DNA of 64,000 nucleotides from positions 32,417 to 96,416 of the forward strand of contig CAYMPH010000015.1 of the NCBI GenBank assembly GCA_964392365.1, in the 5' to 3' direction. Below the pieces are notes generated by a model. That model saw nothing but the letters and a program-made list of their open reading frames with translations. It had not been told where the DNA came from and made no database searches. Made by a program: the position numbers and the translations under genes. Within the stretch, counting starts at the first letter, position 1. Each line of letters begins with the position of its first letter. This DNA comes from CAYMPH01 sp964392365 (GTDB lineage: Bacteria > Spirochaetota > UBA4802 > UBA5550). This document shows positions 9,326 to 18,334 of this stretch, piece after piece.

Positions 9326-10180
9326 ATGAAAATATCAATAGAACATCTAAGGGTTATATTTAAAAAATTCGGCTCTGAAGTTGAAATGAAATATTTTGAT
9401 GGAGTTAATCTCCGGACCAGAAAATTTCTTGCTGGAGACATCCTGCTTGAAGAGCATCTCAATATAATTGAGCAGAACAGATTTAATGAAATAGAAATTT
9501 TATATAATGATATTTTATATGAATATATCAATCACGCATTACCTGTTTTTTACAGAAAATCTTATGCAAGAAAGCCTTTTATCGAAGTAGACCGTCTACT
9601 TGAAAATCTTCAGCAGGTTAATACTTTATCCGGCAGACAGAGATTTATAACAATAGTTGGAGATATTTACGGATTTGATTCAAAAGAAGGTAAAAAAATT
9701 ATTCTTTTCAATCATGGAGAGCCGGTTGATTTTAAAAAGTGGAATTCTGTAAAAAGGGATATGGATAAAAATAAAATTATTTCTTTCAGAAACGGTGAAG
9801 TTCCAATAATTGTTTTCGTAAATCTTGTGCGTGAAAATAAAAGCGGTTATGTTGAAAGTTTCAGAAAAAATACTGACCTTATATCAATACTGGTTTCTCA
9901 AAGACCTGATCATCAATTTCTGCCTTCGAATGATTTTATACCAACAGAAGATGTAATATCCGTTACCAGTCCTGAAGAACTCCTTGAAATATATAAAAAA
10001 TCCAATGCAAGATTGATTATTATTGGAGAAAATATCGATGGAGATTACAAAACTGCTTTAATGAATGTAAGAAGTTATGATAAATTCGTAAGAATGATGG
10101 TTGTTCCGGGAATTGACCATAGAAACAGGGATCATTTTCATAAACAGGTTCAGCTTGTTTATAACAGTGATAGATGGTAA
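9326..10180 (+). CDS. Conserved-looking protein of unknown function (upstream member of a pair)
   Basis: 284 aa, no signal peptide or membrane segment. I do not recognise a characterised domain. The N-terminal 'KYFDGVNLRTRKFLAGDILLEEHLN' could be a small PilZ- or control-type module. The C-terminal ~120 residues alternate beta strands and helices ('IIVFVNLVREN', 'ARLIIIGENIDGDY', 'FVRMMVVPGIDHRNRDH') as in a Rossmann- or receiver-like fold, but no phospho-acceptor motif is clear. Its stop lies about 4 nt before (or overlaps) the start of the next gene, so the two are translationally coupled. A TAGGAG motif lies 20 nt upstream of the ATG, rather far. Confidence 0.55.
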   Translation: MKISIEHLRVIFKKFGSEVEMKYFDGVNLRTRKFLAGDILLEEHLNIIEQNRFNEIEILYNDILYEYINHALPVFYRKSYARKPFIEVDRLLENLQQVNTLSGRQRFITIVGDIYGFDSKEGKKIILFNHGEPVDFKKWNSVKRDMDKNKIISFRNGEVPIIVFVNLVRENKSGYVESFRKNTDLISILVSQRPDHQFLPSNDFIPTEDVISVTSPEELLEIYKKSNARLIIIGENIDGDYKTALMNVRSYDKFVRMMVVPGIDHRNRDHFHKQVQLVYNSDRW

Positions 10181-10184
10181 TTTA

Positions 10185-11090
10185 TTGAAATTTGCTTTTA
10201 AAAAAAGATTTTTTAAATATTTTGAACCGGTAAAACTCGGGAAAGAGATTTCGTTTGATCTTGACGGAGCTTTTTCTCAGAGAAATTCTTCTACATCAGA
10301 AAAAATATTTTTAAACAGATTTACGGTATCTGACTTGATGGAAATTTTTGAAGAGGTTGGGATTCTGCCTCATCTTGAAGGACTCGGATTTCATGACTTT
10401 TCTCTTGTAATTGATGTGGATGAATCACGGGTACAGTATTTAAAACTTTATACAGGCGAAAAAAAGCCGAACAATATTCTCTTTGATTTAAGACTATCTG
10501 AAACAAAATTTATCCCGGATAAAAAATTTTTTAAAGAAAACAAAACAATTATTCCATATGATATGATTGTAATTGAATGGCTTTCAGCACAGAATCCCCA
10601 AAATGAGCAATTTACTGATGGAAAGCCGCAGCTGCCAGGCCAGAAAAAACCAGGGCTTGGAATATTAAAATTCTGTTTTGATATGATGAAAATTGTTGCA
10701 CATGAAGTAATACGGGACGGTTTTCTTGATGTTCCTGATCATATGCACGGTGCAGTAATGTATTCTAAAAATTTTCAGTTTTTCAACCCTGTGCATGAAG
10801 CTATATTCAGGGCTATACTTCGGGATTTAAGAGATTACAGTCTTTCTGATATATCCTGGGGAATGATAACCGGAACTATTATTGAAAAATTTAAAAATGT
10901 TCCTCAGGTATACGATCCGTCAGAGCAGATATTTCCTGTTTCACCAAGAATGAGAGGATATTTTGATTCGCAGCATTACAGGTCTGTGTTTAATAAATAC
11001 TATAGATTGAAAAAATATAAATTTGAATTTAAAGAAATGCAGATAAAAAGAGATGAGATTTTGAAAAAGAAAAGCATGGTGGATGTTTAA
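10185..11090 (+). CDS. Protein of unknown function (downstream member of the pair)
   Basis: About 301 aa from the chosen TTG (10185), 4 nt after the preceding stop; a GTG at 10167 is an alternative, and the open frame extends to 10101 inside the preceding gene. No signal peptide. Notable conserved-looking stretches are 'LPHLEGLGFHDFSLVIDVDES', 'FDMMKIVAHEVIRDGFLD', 'PDHMHGAVMYSK' and 'RDLRDYSLSDISWGMITG', which give a soluble alpha/beta protein with several His and Asp residues. No assigned family comes to mind, and tight coupling to the upstream gene suggests a shared task. It converges on the FlgN/FliT-like gene, overlapping its 3' end by 4 bp. Confidence 0.55.
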   Translation: MKFAFKKRFFKYFEPVKLGKEISFDLDGAFSQRNSSTSEKIFLNRFTVSDLMEIFEEVGILPHLEGLGFHDFSLVIDVDESRVQYLKLYTGEKKPNNILFDLRLSETKFIPDKKFFKENKTIIPYDMIVIEWLSAQNPQNEQFTDGKPQLPGQKKPGLGILKFCFDMMKIVAHEVIRDGFLDVPDHMHGAVMYSKNFQFFNPVHEAIFRAILRDLRDYSLSDISWGMITGTIIEKFKNVPQVYDPSEQIFPVSPRMRGYFDSQHYRSVFNKYYRLKKYKFEFKEMQIKRDEILKKKSMVDV

Positions 11091-11536
11091 TTCAGTTGTT
11101 TTTTTATTCTTGAAATATCAGCCAGAGTTTTTATAGTCTTTTTCACTTCATCCATTTCCTTCCCGAAGTTTGAAATAAATTTTTCTTTTTCTTCGACAAG
11201 TTTTTCAAGTTTGTTTGAGGTGTTTCTTTCTATTTCGTATGCTTCTGTTATAATAGGGTGGGATTCTGTTTGAAAAAGCTTTAAAAATTTAATTTTATCT
11301 ATTCCTCTTATTCTGCAGATATTGTCTATTAATGAAGTTATTTCAAAATCAGCAGAATCTATTTTTGAAAAAATTTCACCATCATCAATGAAAATATCCT
11401 CGGCTTCCTGGAACGCACCGGTTTTAATTAGATTTATTTTTGACATTTCACCGGTATACAGGCTGTCAATGAGTGAATATTTTATTTTTAATTGTTCTTT
11501 GAGCTTTATATAATATTCAATGAGGTCATCCCTCAA
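11087..11536 (-). CDS. Small helical protein, possible FlgN/FliT-type flagellar chaperone
   Basis: About 149 aa from a TTG start at 11536 that overlaps the last 11 bp of fliS; an upstream ATG at 11575 would overlap fliS by 50 bp. The protein is almost entirely helical and charged ('IEYYIKLKEQLKIKYSLIDSL', 'EEKEKFISNFGKEMDEVKKT'), the pattern of FlgN/FliT export chaperones, which are often encoded next to fliS. Sequence similarity alone is too weak to name it, so the call rests mainly on context and secondary structure. Confidence 0.5.
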   Translation of the reverse strand: MRDDLIEYYIKLKEQLKIKYSLIDSLYTGEMSKINLIKTGAFQEAEDIFIDDGEIFSKIDSADFEITSLIDNICRIRGIDKIKFLKLFQTESHPIITEAYEIERNTSNKLEKLVEEKEKFISNFGKEMDEVKKTIKTLADISRIKKQLN

Positions 11537-11960
11537 AACTGTAGCTGCCTTTTGATGTCGGATTGACTTTATCATTTTTTGTCTCTGTAGAGGAAATTTT
11601 ATCCCAGGCATCTCTTAATTCTTTAAGAAGTTTAATGGTATGTTCAATAATTTCTTTATCTTTTTTAATATTTGCTTCAATAAGCCTTTTTTTAAAATAT
11701 ACATAAAGATTGAACAGGTTGCTTGAGATTTCTCCGCCATCCTGTGTGTTTAAAGAAAGAAGGAGTTCGGTTACAATATCCTGTGCTTTGATGATATTGT
11801 TGTTTACTATATCATATGTTTTGGGATCCATATTTTCAAGTGCAATATTAAGGAATTTAATAGCACCGTCATACAGCATAACAATAAGCTTTCCCTGATT
11901 TGCTGTATTTACTTTTGTCTGTTTGTACTGATCATATGGATTTTTTTCAGGTAACGACAT
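11526..11960 (-). CDS. fliS: Flagellar export chaperone FliS
   Basis: 144 aa cytoplasmic chaperone that binds the C-terminus of flagellin and keeps it export-competent. Family landmarks: 'NPYDQYKQTKVNTANQGKL' near the N-terminus, 'LIVMLYDGAIKFLNIAL', a 'SLNTQDGGEISSNLFNLYVY' loop and the closing 'LLKELRDAWDKI'. It has a short Lys/Ser-rich tail. The start ATG has a CTGGAGAT ribosome-binding site. The next gene overlaps its 3' end, suggesting coupled expression of two chaperones. No flagellin gene is in the window. Confidence 0.9.
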   Translation of the reverse strand: MSLPEKNPYDQYKQTKVNTANQGKLIVMLYDGAIKFLNIALENMDPKTYDIVNNNIIKAQDIVTELLLSLNTQDGGEISSNLFNLYVYFKKRLIEANIKKDKEIIEHTIKLLKELRDAWDKISSTETKNDKVNPTSKGSYSFEG

Positions 11961-12027
11961 ATTTATCTCCAGGTTAGAAAAATTGAGGTTTTGTTTATTA
12001 TCGTAAAAAACAGGCCAAAACTTAAAG

Positions 12028-12912
12028 CTATTTTAACACGGTTTCAAGCCGTCTGTAAATTTCTTTATACTTACTTAGAGTTTTGGTTACAATTTCCTCT
12101 GGTAAAGGAGGAGGCGGGGAATTTTTATCCCATGTAGTGGTGTCCAGATAATCCCGAATAAACTGTTTATCAAAACTGGTTGGTGATTCTCCGGCTTTAT
12201 ACAGTTCCTTATCCCAGAATCTTGAACTGTCAGGAGTCAGAACTTCATCTATTAGTATAATTTCATTATCTGCAATGCCGAATTCAAATTTTGTATCAGC
12301 AAGAATAATTCCTGCTTTATCAAGAATGTCTCTTGCATACTCATAAATTCTTAAAGTTATTTCACCAATATGCACGGCAGTATCATTTCCGAGTTTTTTA
12401 CGTAAAACGTCAACTGGCACATTCATATCGTGGCCGCTGTCTTCTTTTGTTGCCGGTGTAAATAGAGGATCCTGCAGCTTTTCAGCCATTTTAAGGCCTG
12501 CAGGCAACTTGATTCCGCAAACAGTTCCTGTCTGCTGGTAGTCTTTCCAGCCGCTTCCTATTATATAACCTCTTGCAACACATTCAAAATCTATTCTTTT
12601 GGTTTTTTTTACTATTACAGAACGGTCTTTTAAAAGTTCTGGGAAATCACAAAAAGGTTTCGGGAAATTGTTGAAATTTGATTCAACTATGTGATTTTTA
12701 ATGGACTTGATGTTTTTAAACCAGAGGTTTGAAATGCCGTTTAAAATTATACCTTTTCCTGGAATACCTTCAGGAAAAACATGATCAAAAGCGGAGACCC
12801 TGTCGGATGATACTATAAGCATATTCTCAGAATCAACTTTGAACAGATCCCTGACTTTGCCGGTATAGATTTTCCTTGCGCCTGGAATTTTTATATCAGT
12901 TACAGCATTCAT
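12028..12912 (-). CDS. purC: Phosphoribosylaminoimidazole-succinocarboxamide synthase (SAICAR synthetase)
   Basis: 294 aa, ATP-dependent ligase joining CAIR and aspartate in purine synthesis. Clear signatures: 'GARKIYTGKVRDLFKV' (nucleotide loop), 'SSDRVSAFDHVFPEGIPGKG', 'ECVARGYIIGSGWKDY' and 'LIDEVLTPDSSRFW'. The length fits the longer form of the family (about 290-300) rather than the 237-aa E. coli form. ATG start with GAGG 9 nt upstream. It lies 11 bp downstream of gatB on the same strand, so the two are likely one transcript. No other pur gene is nearby. Confidence 0.94.
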   Translation of the reverse strand: MNAVTDIKIPGARKIYTGKVRDLFKVDSENMLIVSSDRVSAFDHVFPEGIPGKGIILNGISNLWFKNIKSIKNHIVESNFNNFPKPFCDFPELLKDRSVIVKKTKRIDFECVARGYIIGSGWKDYQQTGTVCGIKLPAGLKMAEKLQDPLFTPATKEDSGHDMNVPVDVLRKKLGNDTAVHIGEITLRIYEYARDILDKAGIILADTKFEFGIADNEIILIDEVLTPDSSRFWDKELYKAGESPTSFDKQFIRDYLDTTTWDKNSPPPPLPEEIVTKTLSKYKEIYRRLETVLK

Positions 12913-12923
12913 GGCGACCTCGA

Positions 12924-14354
12924 TTATTTTATTTTTGCGAGCAGCATGTCATTTACAATCTGGGGATTGGCTTTTCCCTTTGATTCTTTCATTACCTGCC
13001 CGATAAGAAATTTCAATGCATTATCTTTTCCGCTTTTATAATCCTCAACAGATTTCTGGTTGGCTTCAAGAACTTTGTTGATTACTGCTTCAATTGCACC
13101 TGTGTCGGTTACCTGTTCCAGACCTTTTTCTTTAACTATGACTTCCGGATTTTTACCGTTTGAAACCATTTCGTCGAAAACAGTTTTTGCTATTTTCCCG
13201 CTTATAGTATTATTATCAATTAATTTAATAAGAGATGCCAGCATGTCTGGTTTAACAATGTATTTATCAATATTATCAATATCATCAACTTTTGCGAGAA
13301 GCTCGCTCATGATCCAGTTTGATGCTTTTTTGGGATTAGCTCCGAGTTTAACAACTGTTTCATAATAATCAGCAAGTTTTCTTGAAGATGTAAGAACGGA
13401 CGAATCTAAATCCGGAAGACCGAATTCTTTTTTGAGTCTGATTCTTCTTGCATCCGGAAGCTCGGGCATGGTTTTTCTGATTTTTTCAATATATTCAGAA
13501 GTGATTTTTATCGGAGGAAGATCAGGATCCGGGAAATATCTGTAATCGTGTGCATCCTCTTTTGATCTCATTGAATAGGTTTCATTTTTTTCGGCATCCC
13601 AGAGACGGGTTTCCTGAACAATCTTTTCATTATCATCAAGCATTGTTGCCTGGCGTTTTATTTCAAAGTTGATAGACGCTCTTACAGCTTTAAATGAATT
13701 CAGATTTTTAATTTCAACCTTTTCGCCGAATTTATCTGCAGAGCTTTTTCTCAGGGAAATATTCACATCACACCTGAGACTTCCTTCTTCCATATTTACA
13801 TCAGAAATATCAATGTATTTCATTAGAGACTTGATCTTCTGGAGATACTCATACGCCTCATTACCTGAGCGCATATCCGGTTCGGAAACAATCTCCGCAA
13901 GCGGAACTCCGGTCCTGTTTAAATCAACGTAGGAAACATTCCTGGATGAATCGTCGGAATGTATTGATTTGCCTGCATCCTCTTCAAGATGAAGCCTTGT
14001 AATGCCTATTTTCTTTACTATACCTTCATCAACAATTTCAATGTAGCCTTTACCGCAGACAGGTCTGTCATACTGGGAAATCTGGTATGCTTTAGGAAGA
14101 TCCGGATAGAAATAGTTTTTTCTGTCGAATTTACTGTTTTCTGTAATTTCACAATTAAGCGTAAGGCCTGCTAAAATTGCTTTTTTAAGAGCTTCTTCAT
14201 TTAAAACAGGCAGAACTCCAGGCAGACCGAGACATACAGGGCACACCTGCGTATTCGGCTCTGCTCCGAATTTTGTTGAACACGAGCAGAAAATTTTTGT
14301 AGCAGTATTGAGCTGAACGTGCACTTCAAGGCCTATAACCGGCTCGTAATTCAT
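12924..14354 (-). CDS. gatB: Asp-tRNA(Asn)/Glu-tRNA(Gln) amidotransferase subunit B
   Basis: 476 aa subunit B of the GatCAB amidotransferase, which converts misacylated Glu-tRNA(Gln) or Asp-tRNA(Asn) to the amide form. Diagnostic motifs: 'YEPVIGLEVHVQLNT', 'FCSCSTKFGAEPNTQVCPVC' (zinc cysteines), 'YPDLPKAYQISQYD', 'HLEEDAGKS' and 'DLNRTGVPLAEIVSEPDM'. The C-terminal GatB/YqeY tRNA-binding domain is intact. The ATG at 14354 has GAGGAAA just upstream; an open frame further upstream adds 15 residues foreign to the family. gatA and gatC are not adjacent. Confidence 0.95.
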   Translation of the reverse strand: MNYEPVIGLEVHVQLNTATKIFCSCSTKFGAEPNTQVCPVCLGLPGVLPVLNEEALKKAILAGLTLNCEITENSKFDRKNYFYPDLPKAYQISQYDRPVCGKGYIEIVDEGIVKKIGITRLHLEEDAGKSIHSDDSSRNVSYVDLNRTGVPLAEIVSEPDMRSGNEAYEYLQKIKSLMKYIDISDVNMEEGSLRCDVNISLRKSSADKFGEKVEIKNLNSFKAVRASINFEIKRQATMLDDNEKIVQETRLWDAEKNETYSMRSKEDAHDYRYFPDPDLPPIKITSEYIEKIRKTMPELPDARRIRLKKEFGLPDLDSSVLTSSRKLADYYETVVKLGANPKKASNWIMSELLAKVDDIDNIDKYIVKPDMLASLIKLIDNNTISGKIAKTVFDEMVSNGKNPEVIVKEKGLEQVTDTGAIEAVINKVLEANQKSVEDYKSGKDNALKFLIGQVMKESKGKANPQIVNDMLLAKIK

Positions 14355-14452
14355 ATTTTCCTCATTTTTTATACTTGAAATAAATGGCAGTAATTTCAAG
14401 TATTATTTTTCATATCAGAAATCGTATTATTAAAAAGTGTGAAACAGGATAT

Positions 14453-15007
14453 ATGGAATATATAATAAATAAATTCAAAGACGCGCTGATATTTGTCAAG
14501 AAAAATGATAATATCAGAAAATACTCTTTGCTGATTCTTGTGCCGGTTTTGATTTTTTCAGCCGGTTATGCAATTGGTTCATGTTCCGGCAAAGGAATGA
14601 TTTCGAGCCTGATTTCAGGAGAAAGCAGGTATCCGCTTCTCATAGGTACTCCTGCAGGAGAAATTTTTCAAACATACCGTATGGTAAACAGCGAAAATCC
14701 GCTTGAACGGATTTCCGGATACTATGCGCTGATTGACGCTAATATGATTGATCTGGATTTTCTGCACGAGCGTTTTCTTGATGAAACGCTTCCAACTGCA
14801 AAACTGGTTCTCGTAAAAGCTATAAGCTGTACTGATAAAAAGAAAAAAATGTATGATATTTTCAACAGTATTTATGATAGATCCGAATTGCCTGTAAAGA
14901 CAGAAATTGTGAGAACTTTATATAAAAATAAATTCAATCTTAAGGTATTTGCTGAAAAGCATGATATTAAACAAATAGAGATAGACGGAACTTTGAGCTA
15001 TCAGTAA
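14453..15007 (+). CDS. Single-pass membrane protein of unknown function
   Basis: 184 aa from ATG 14453 (weak AGG upstream); an in-frame ATG at 14384 would add 23 residues without a ribosome-binding site. After a basic cytoplasmic stretch there is one membrane segment ('YSLLILVPVLIFSAGYAIG'), then an external or periplasmic domain of helical pairs ('ERISGYYALIDANMIDLDFL', 'LPTAKLVLVKAISCTDKKKK'), which may be two or three degenerate HEAT-like repeats. No family recognised. It is divergent from gatB and 25 bp upstream of proA, with which it may be co-transcribed. Confidence 0.5.
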   Translation: MEYIINKFKDALIFVKKNDNIRKYSLLILVPVLIFSAGYAIGSCSGKGMISSLISGESRYPLLIGTPAGEIFQTYRMVNSENPLERISGYYALIDANMIDLDFLHERFLDETLPTAKLVLVKAISCTDKKKKMYDIFNSIYDRSELPVKTEIVRTLYKNKFNLKVFAEKHDIKQIEIDGTLSYQ

Positions 15008-15032
15008 AAATATAATTATTAAGGAGTAATCC

Positions 15033-16286
15033 ATGACAGACAAAAACTACATCTTAAATATATGCGAAAAAGCGAAGGAATCCTCGCGTTTCTGTGCAAA
15101 ACTGTCTACCAATAAAAAAAACATGCTGCTGAAAAATATAGCAAAAGCTCTCAGGGCTGAAACAAAATATATCATTGATGAAAACAGGAAAGATCTGCAA
15201 TGTGCTGATGAAGTGAGGCTTTCTGCTGCAATTATTGACCGGCTTATGCTCAACCAGGCCAGGATTGAAGCTATGGCCGTATCCATTGATGAAATTGCAT
15301 CTTTCGATGATCCCATCGGCAATGTGGAAAATCTCGTGCAGCGTCCTTCAGGGATCCGTGTAGGGCAGATGAGGATACCTCTCGGAGTTGTAGCTGTAAT
15401 TTTTGAATCAAGGCCGAATGTCACAACAGACATAGCTGCTTTATGCATAAAATCAGGTAATGCTGCCATTCTCCGCGGAGGAAAGGAATCTATTTATTCA
15501 AATATTGCATTATATAATATTATTAAAAAAGCAATTAAAGATGCCGGATATCCTGATGGAATCGTAACTTTACTTGAGAAAACAGAACGCGAACTGGTTC
15601 AGGAGCTTCTGAAGATGGACCGTTACATAGATATAGTAATTCCACGCGGCGGAGAATCTCTTATTAAAATGGTCTGCGAAATGTCTTCAATTCCTGTGAT
15701 CAAGCACGATAAAGGCGTGTGTCACACATTTGTTGATGAAACAGCAGATAAAAAAATGGCGTCTGATATCTGCATTAATGCCAAGATTCAGAAGCCGAGT
15801 GCGTGCAATGCAATGGAAACCCTTCTTATACATGAAGAGTTTTCAGACATAAAAGGCCTGCTTAAAGATCTTTTAGATAAAAAAGTTGAACTAAGAGGCT
15901 GCGAAAGAACCTGTTCGTTAATGAATGATAAAGTGAGAAAAGCTTCTGAGGCTGACTGGAACACTGAATATCTTGATCTGATATTATCAGTTAAAATTGT
16001 TTCTTCAATAGATGAGGCGCTTACACATATTGTTAAATATTCATCAGATCATTCTGAAACTATTGTAACTGAGAATTATTTCAATGCAGAGCGTTTTCTT
16101 AAAGAGGTGGATTCTGCTGCAGTATTTGTTAATTCATCAACCCGTTTTCATGACGGCGGGGAATTCGGTCTTGGCGCTGAGGTTGGAATTTCAACCCAGA
16201 AACTTCACGCAAGAGGCGCTATGGGGCTTAAGGGGCTAACAACGCTTAAGTATGTTGTATACGGCAATGGCGAGGTTAGGAAGTAA
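15033..16286 (+). CDS. proA: Glutamate-5-semialdehyde dehydrogenase (gamma-glutamyl phosphate reductase)
   Basis: 417 aa NADPH-dependent aldehyde-dehydrogenase-fold enzyme, the second step of proline synthesis from glutamate. Seen: 'RIPLGVVAVIFESRPNVTTD', the 'GGKESIYSN' nucleotide loop, the catalytic cysteine in 'KPSACNAMETLL', and the C-terminal 'RFHDGGEFGLGAEVGIS' and 'HARGAMGLKGLTTLKY' signatures. Strong AAGGAG ribosome-binding site before the ATG. nadD follows with no gap. The partner kinase gene proB is not in the window. Confidence 0.95.
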   Translation: MTDKNYILNICEKAKESSRFCAKLSTNKKNMLLKNIAKALRAETKYIIDENRKDLQCADEVRLSAAIIDRLMLNQARIEAMAVSIDEIASFDDPIGNVENLVQRPSGIRVGQMRIPLGVVAVIFESRPNVTTDIAALCIKSGNAAILRGGKESIYSNIALYNIIKKAIKDAGYPDGIVTLLEKTERELVQELLKMDRYIDIVIPRGGESLIKMVCEMSSIPVIKHDKGVCHTFVDETADKKMASDICINAKIQKPSACNAMETLLIHEEFSDIKGLLKDLLDKKVELRGCERTCSLMNDKVRKASEADWNTEYLDLILSVKIVSSIDEALTHIVKYSSDHSETIVTENYFNAERFLKEVDSAAVFVNSSTRFHDGGEFGLGAEVGISTQKLHARGAMGLKGLTTLKYVVYGNGEVRK

Positions 16287-16868
16287 TTGAAAAGGGGAAT
16301 TTTTGGAGGCACTTTTAATCCTGTTCATAACGGGCATCTAATTTCTGCAATTTTTATTAAAGAGGAATTCGGGCTCGATGAAATAATTTTTGTTCCGGAT
16401 AAATATCCGGTTCACAAGCATCTTGATTTTGAAATTTCCGCTGATTTAAGAATAAAGATGCTCGAACTTGCAGTAAAAGGCATTCCGGGATTTAAAATTT
16501 CACGGATTGAAATTGACAGAAGCGGGCCGTCATTTACAATAGTTACTCTCAATGAAATGAAAAAGGAATTTCCGGATACGGAATTTTTCCTGATTGTCGG
16601 AGCTGATTCATATTATGATATGATTGACTGGAAAAACAGTCATGAGCTTATTTCAGAAAATAAAATTATTGTAATGAATAGAAACGGGAAAAAACCTGAA
16701 AAAGATCTGTATAATTACGCAAAAGGAATTTTTTTTGCAGAAAATCCGATAATTGAAATAAGTTCAACAATGATTAGAAAAAGACTATTAAGCGGAAAGC
16801 AGGCAGATTTTTTTATTCCGCCTGCTGTTTCTGATTTTATAAATACGAAGAGGTTGTATTCAAATTGA
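16287..16868 (+). CDS. nadD: Nicotinate-mononucleotide adenylyltransferase
   Basis: 193 aa nucleotidyltransferase making deamido-NAD from nicotinate mononucleotide and ATP. It has the family N-terminus 'GIFGGTFNPVHNGHL' (with the HxGH-type nucleotide motif) and the closing 'ISSTMIRKRL'. The start is a TTG immediately after the proA stop; the ribosome-binding site (GAGG/AGGAAG) lies inside the proA 3' end. It heads the conserved trio nadD, LCP protein, rsfS, joined by 4-bp overlaps. Confidence 0.93.
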   Translation: MKRGIFGGTFNPVHNGHLISAIFIKEEFGLDEIIFVPDKYPVHKHLDFEISADLRIKMLELAVKGIPGFKISRIEIDRSGPSFTIVTLNEMKKEFPDTEFFLIVGADSYYDMIDWKNSHELISENKIIVMNRNGKKPEKDLYNYAKGIFFAENPIIEISSTMIRKRLLSGKQADFFIPPAVSDFINTKRLYSN

Positions 16869-17965
16869 AGAAAAATATTGTTCTTATATCCATTATTTCC
16901 ATAGTTTTAATTATTTTATTTACTATATTTACTCTTTATAGAATCAGCAACCGGAATGCTGTAGATCGATTAATTGCCCAGAAAAAAATGATTAATATTC
17001 TTATTGCAGGAAGTAATACAACCGGGAATAAGAATTTTAAATTTTTCTCTATTCTGAGTTTAAATCCGGATAATGGGAATATAGGCGTGACCTTTATTCC
17101 TCCTTCTTTAAAAATAAAATCTAATTCCATTATGAATAAACCGGTTCAGATCAAAGATGCCGGAATCGGGGATTTTGATAAAATCAGAGAGTCTATAGAA
17201 AAGGATTTAAAGCTGAATATTCAGTTTTATGTTCAGCTCTACGGAAGCGATGTTCAGCGCGCGGTTAATCTGCTTGAAGGGATTGATGTATTCATGTTCG
17301 ACCAGTTCGGAAAGAATAATCAGGATTTCGGAGTTAAGTATCTTGATGGAAACGGAATAATGAAATATGTAAATTCTTCGGTTGATAATTCTGTATTCGT
17401 AAAATTTGACAGAATTCTCGATCTGATTTCAACTGTGTATTACAACAAAGAGAATATTAAAAAATATAAAAATCTTTCATTTATAATTGAATTGTTTAAA
17501 AATATAAAAACCAATCTAATGCCTCAGGAAATTTTAAGCCTCAGTGAAATATTTTTTAAAGATGGGAATATTTATTCTATAGTTGTACCTGGAGATTTCC
17601 AGCAGGAATATTTTATTATAGATGAAATCAGCTGTAAAATATATGAAACAGATTTCCTTACGCCATTTATTATGAATAAAAATAATGACGCATCCATGAA
17701 AATAAAAGTTTTAAACGGAACAAGTTCTCCGGGTTTAGCCAGGAAAATGAGAAATATTCTCAACAGGGACGGTTTGAATGTGGTTGAATTCGGAACCTCA
17801 CCGTATTTAAGAAATGAAAAGTCCGTAATTATATGCAGAAAGGGAGAATTTGCTTCATTAAAAAAAGTATCTGAAATCAGCGGTATAACCAATATTCATT
17901 ATGTAATAGACAGCACCCAGATGAATAATATTCTCATTGTAATCGGCGAGGATATGGTGAAATGA
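16865..17965 (+). CDS. LytR-CpsA-Psr (LCP)-like protein with LytR_C domain
   Basis: 366 aa with an N-terminal membrane anchor ('IVLISIISIVLIILFTIFTL') and an extracytoplasmic region. The central ~220 residues resemble a divergent LCP domain ('INILIAGSNTTGN', 'FFSILSLNPDNGNIGVTFIP', 'VQRAVNLLEGIDVFMFD'), a fold that transfers glycopolymers to the cell wall. The usual conserved arginines of active LCP enzymes are not obvious. Residues ~275-320 are a typical LytR_C module ('IKVLNGTSSPGLARKMRNIL'). TTG start overlapping the nadD stop by 4 bp. Its position between nadD and rsfS is conserved in several phyla. Confidence 0.75.
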   Translation: MKKNIVLISIISIVLIILFTIFTLYRISNRNAVDRLIAQKKMINILIAGSNTTGNKNFKFFSILSLNPDNGNIGVTFIPPSLKIKSNSIMNKPVQIKDAGIGDFDKIRESIEKDLKLNIQFYVQLYGSDVQRAVNLLEGIDVFMFDQFGKNNQDFGVKYLDGNGIMKYVNSSVDNSVFVKFDRILDLISTVYYNKENIKKYKNLSFIIELFKNIKTNLMPQEILSLSEIFFKDGNIYSIVVPGDFQQEYFIIDEISCKIYETDFLTPFIMNKNNDASMKIKVLNGTSSPGLARKMRNILNRDGLNVVEFGTSPYLRNEKSVIICRKGEFASLKKVSEISGITNIHYVIDSTQMNNILIVIGEDMVK

Positions 17966-18333
17966 AAAAGGGAAAAATTTCTGATAAAAAAGACGATGTC
18001 CTTTATGGAAAAGCCATTGAATGCATAAAACTGCTTGAAGAAAAAAAAGCTGAAAATTCAATTCTGCTCGATATGAAGTCAGTAAATAATTACTTCAATT
18101 ATTTTATTATCACTACAGGGAATTCAATAATTCACAATAAAGCAATATACAAAGAACTGAAAAAATATTTTTCTGATTCAGATATTAATCTTATTAACAA
18201 GCCGGATAATGATTCCCCATGGATCATTATGGATTATAATGATCTTGTCATTCATATATTTACGTCTGATGTCAGGGACTATTATCAGCTTGAAAGGCTC
18301 TGGTCGGATGCACAGGTACTATACAAGGTATGA
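17962..18333 (+). CDS. rsfS: Ribosomal silencing factor RsfS (Iojap/YbeB)
   Basis: 123 aa factor that binds ribosomal protein uL14 and blocks subunit joining when nutrients are scarce. Family motifs: 'AIECIKLLEEKKAENSILLD' with the conserved 'FIITTGNS', then 'WIIMDYNDLVIHIFT' and 'RDYYQLERLWSDAQVL'. The start ATG overlaps the previous stop in an ATGA, so it is coupled to the LCP gene. It converges on the TetR gene with only one base between stop codons and no terminator. Confidence 0.93.
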   Translation: MKKGKISDKKDDVLYGKAIECIKLLEEKKAENSILLDMKSVNNYFNYFIITTGNSIIHNKAIYKELKKYFSDSDINLINKPDNDSPWIIMDYNDLVIHIFTSDVRDYYQLERLWSDAQVLYKV

Positions 18334-18334
18334 T

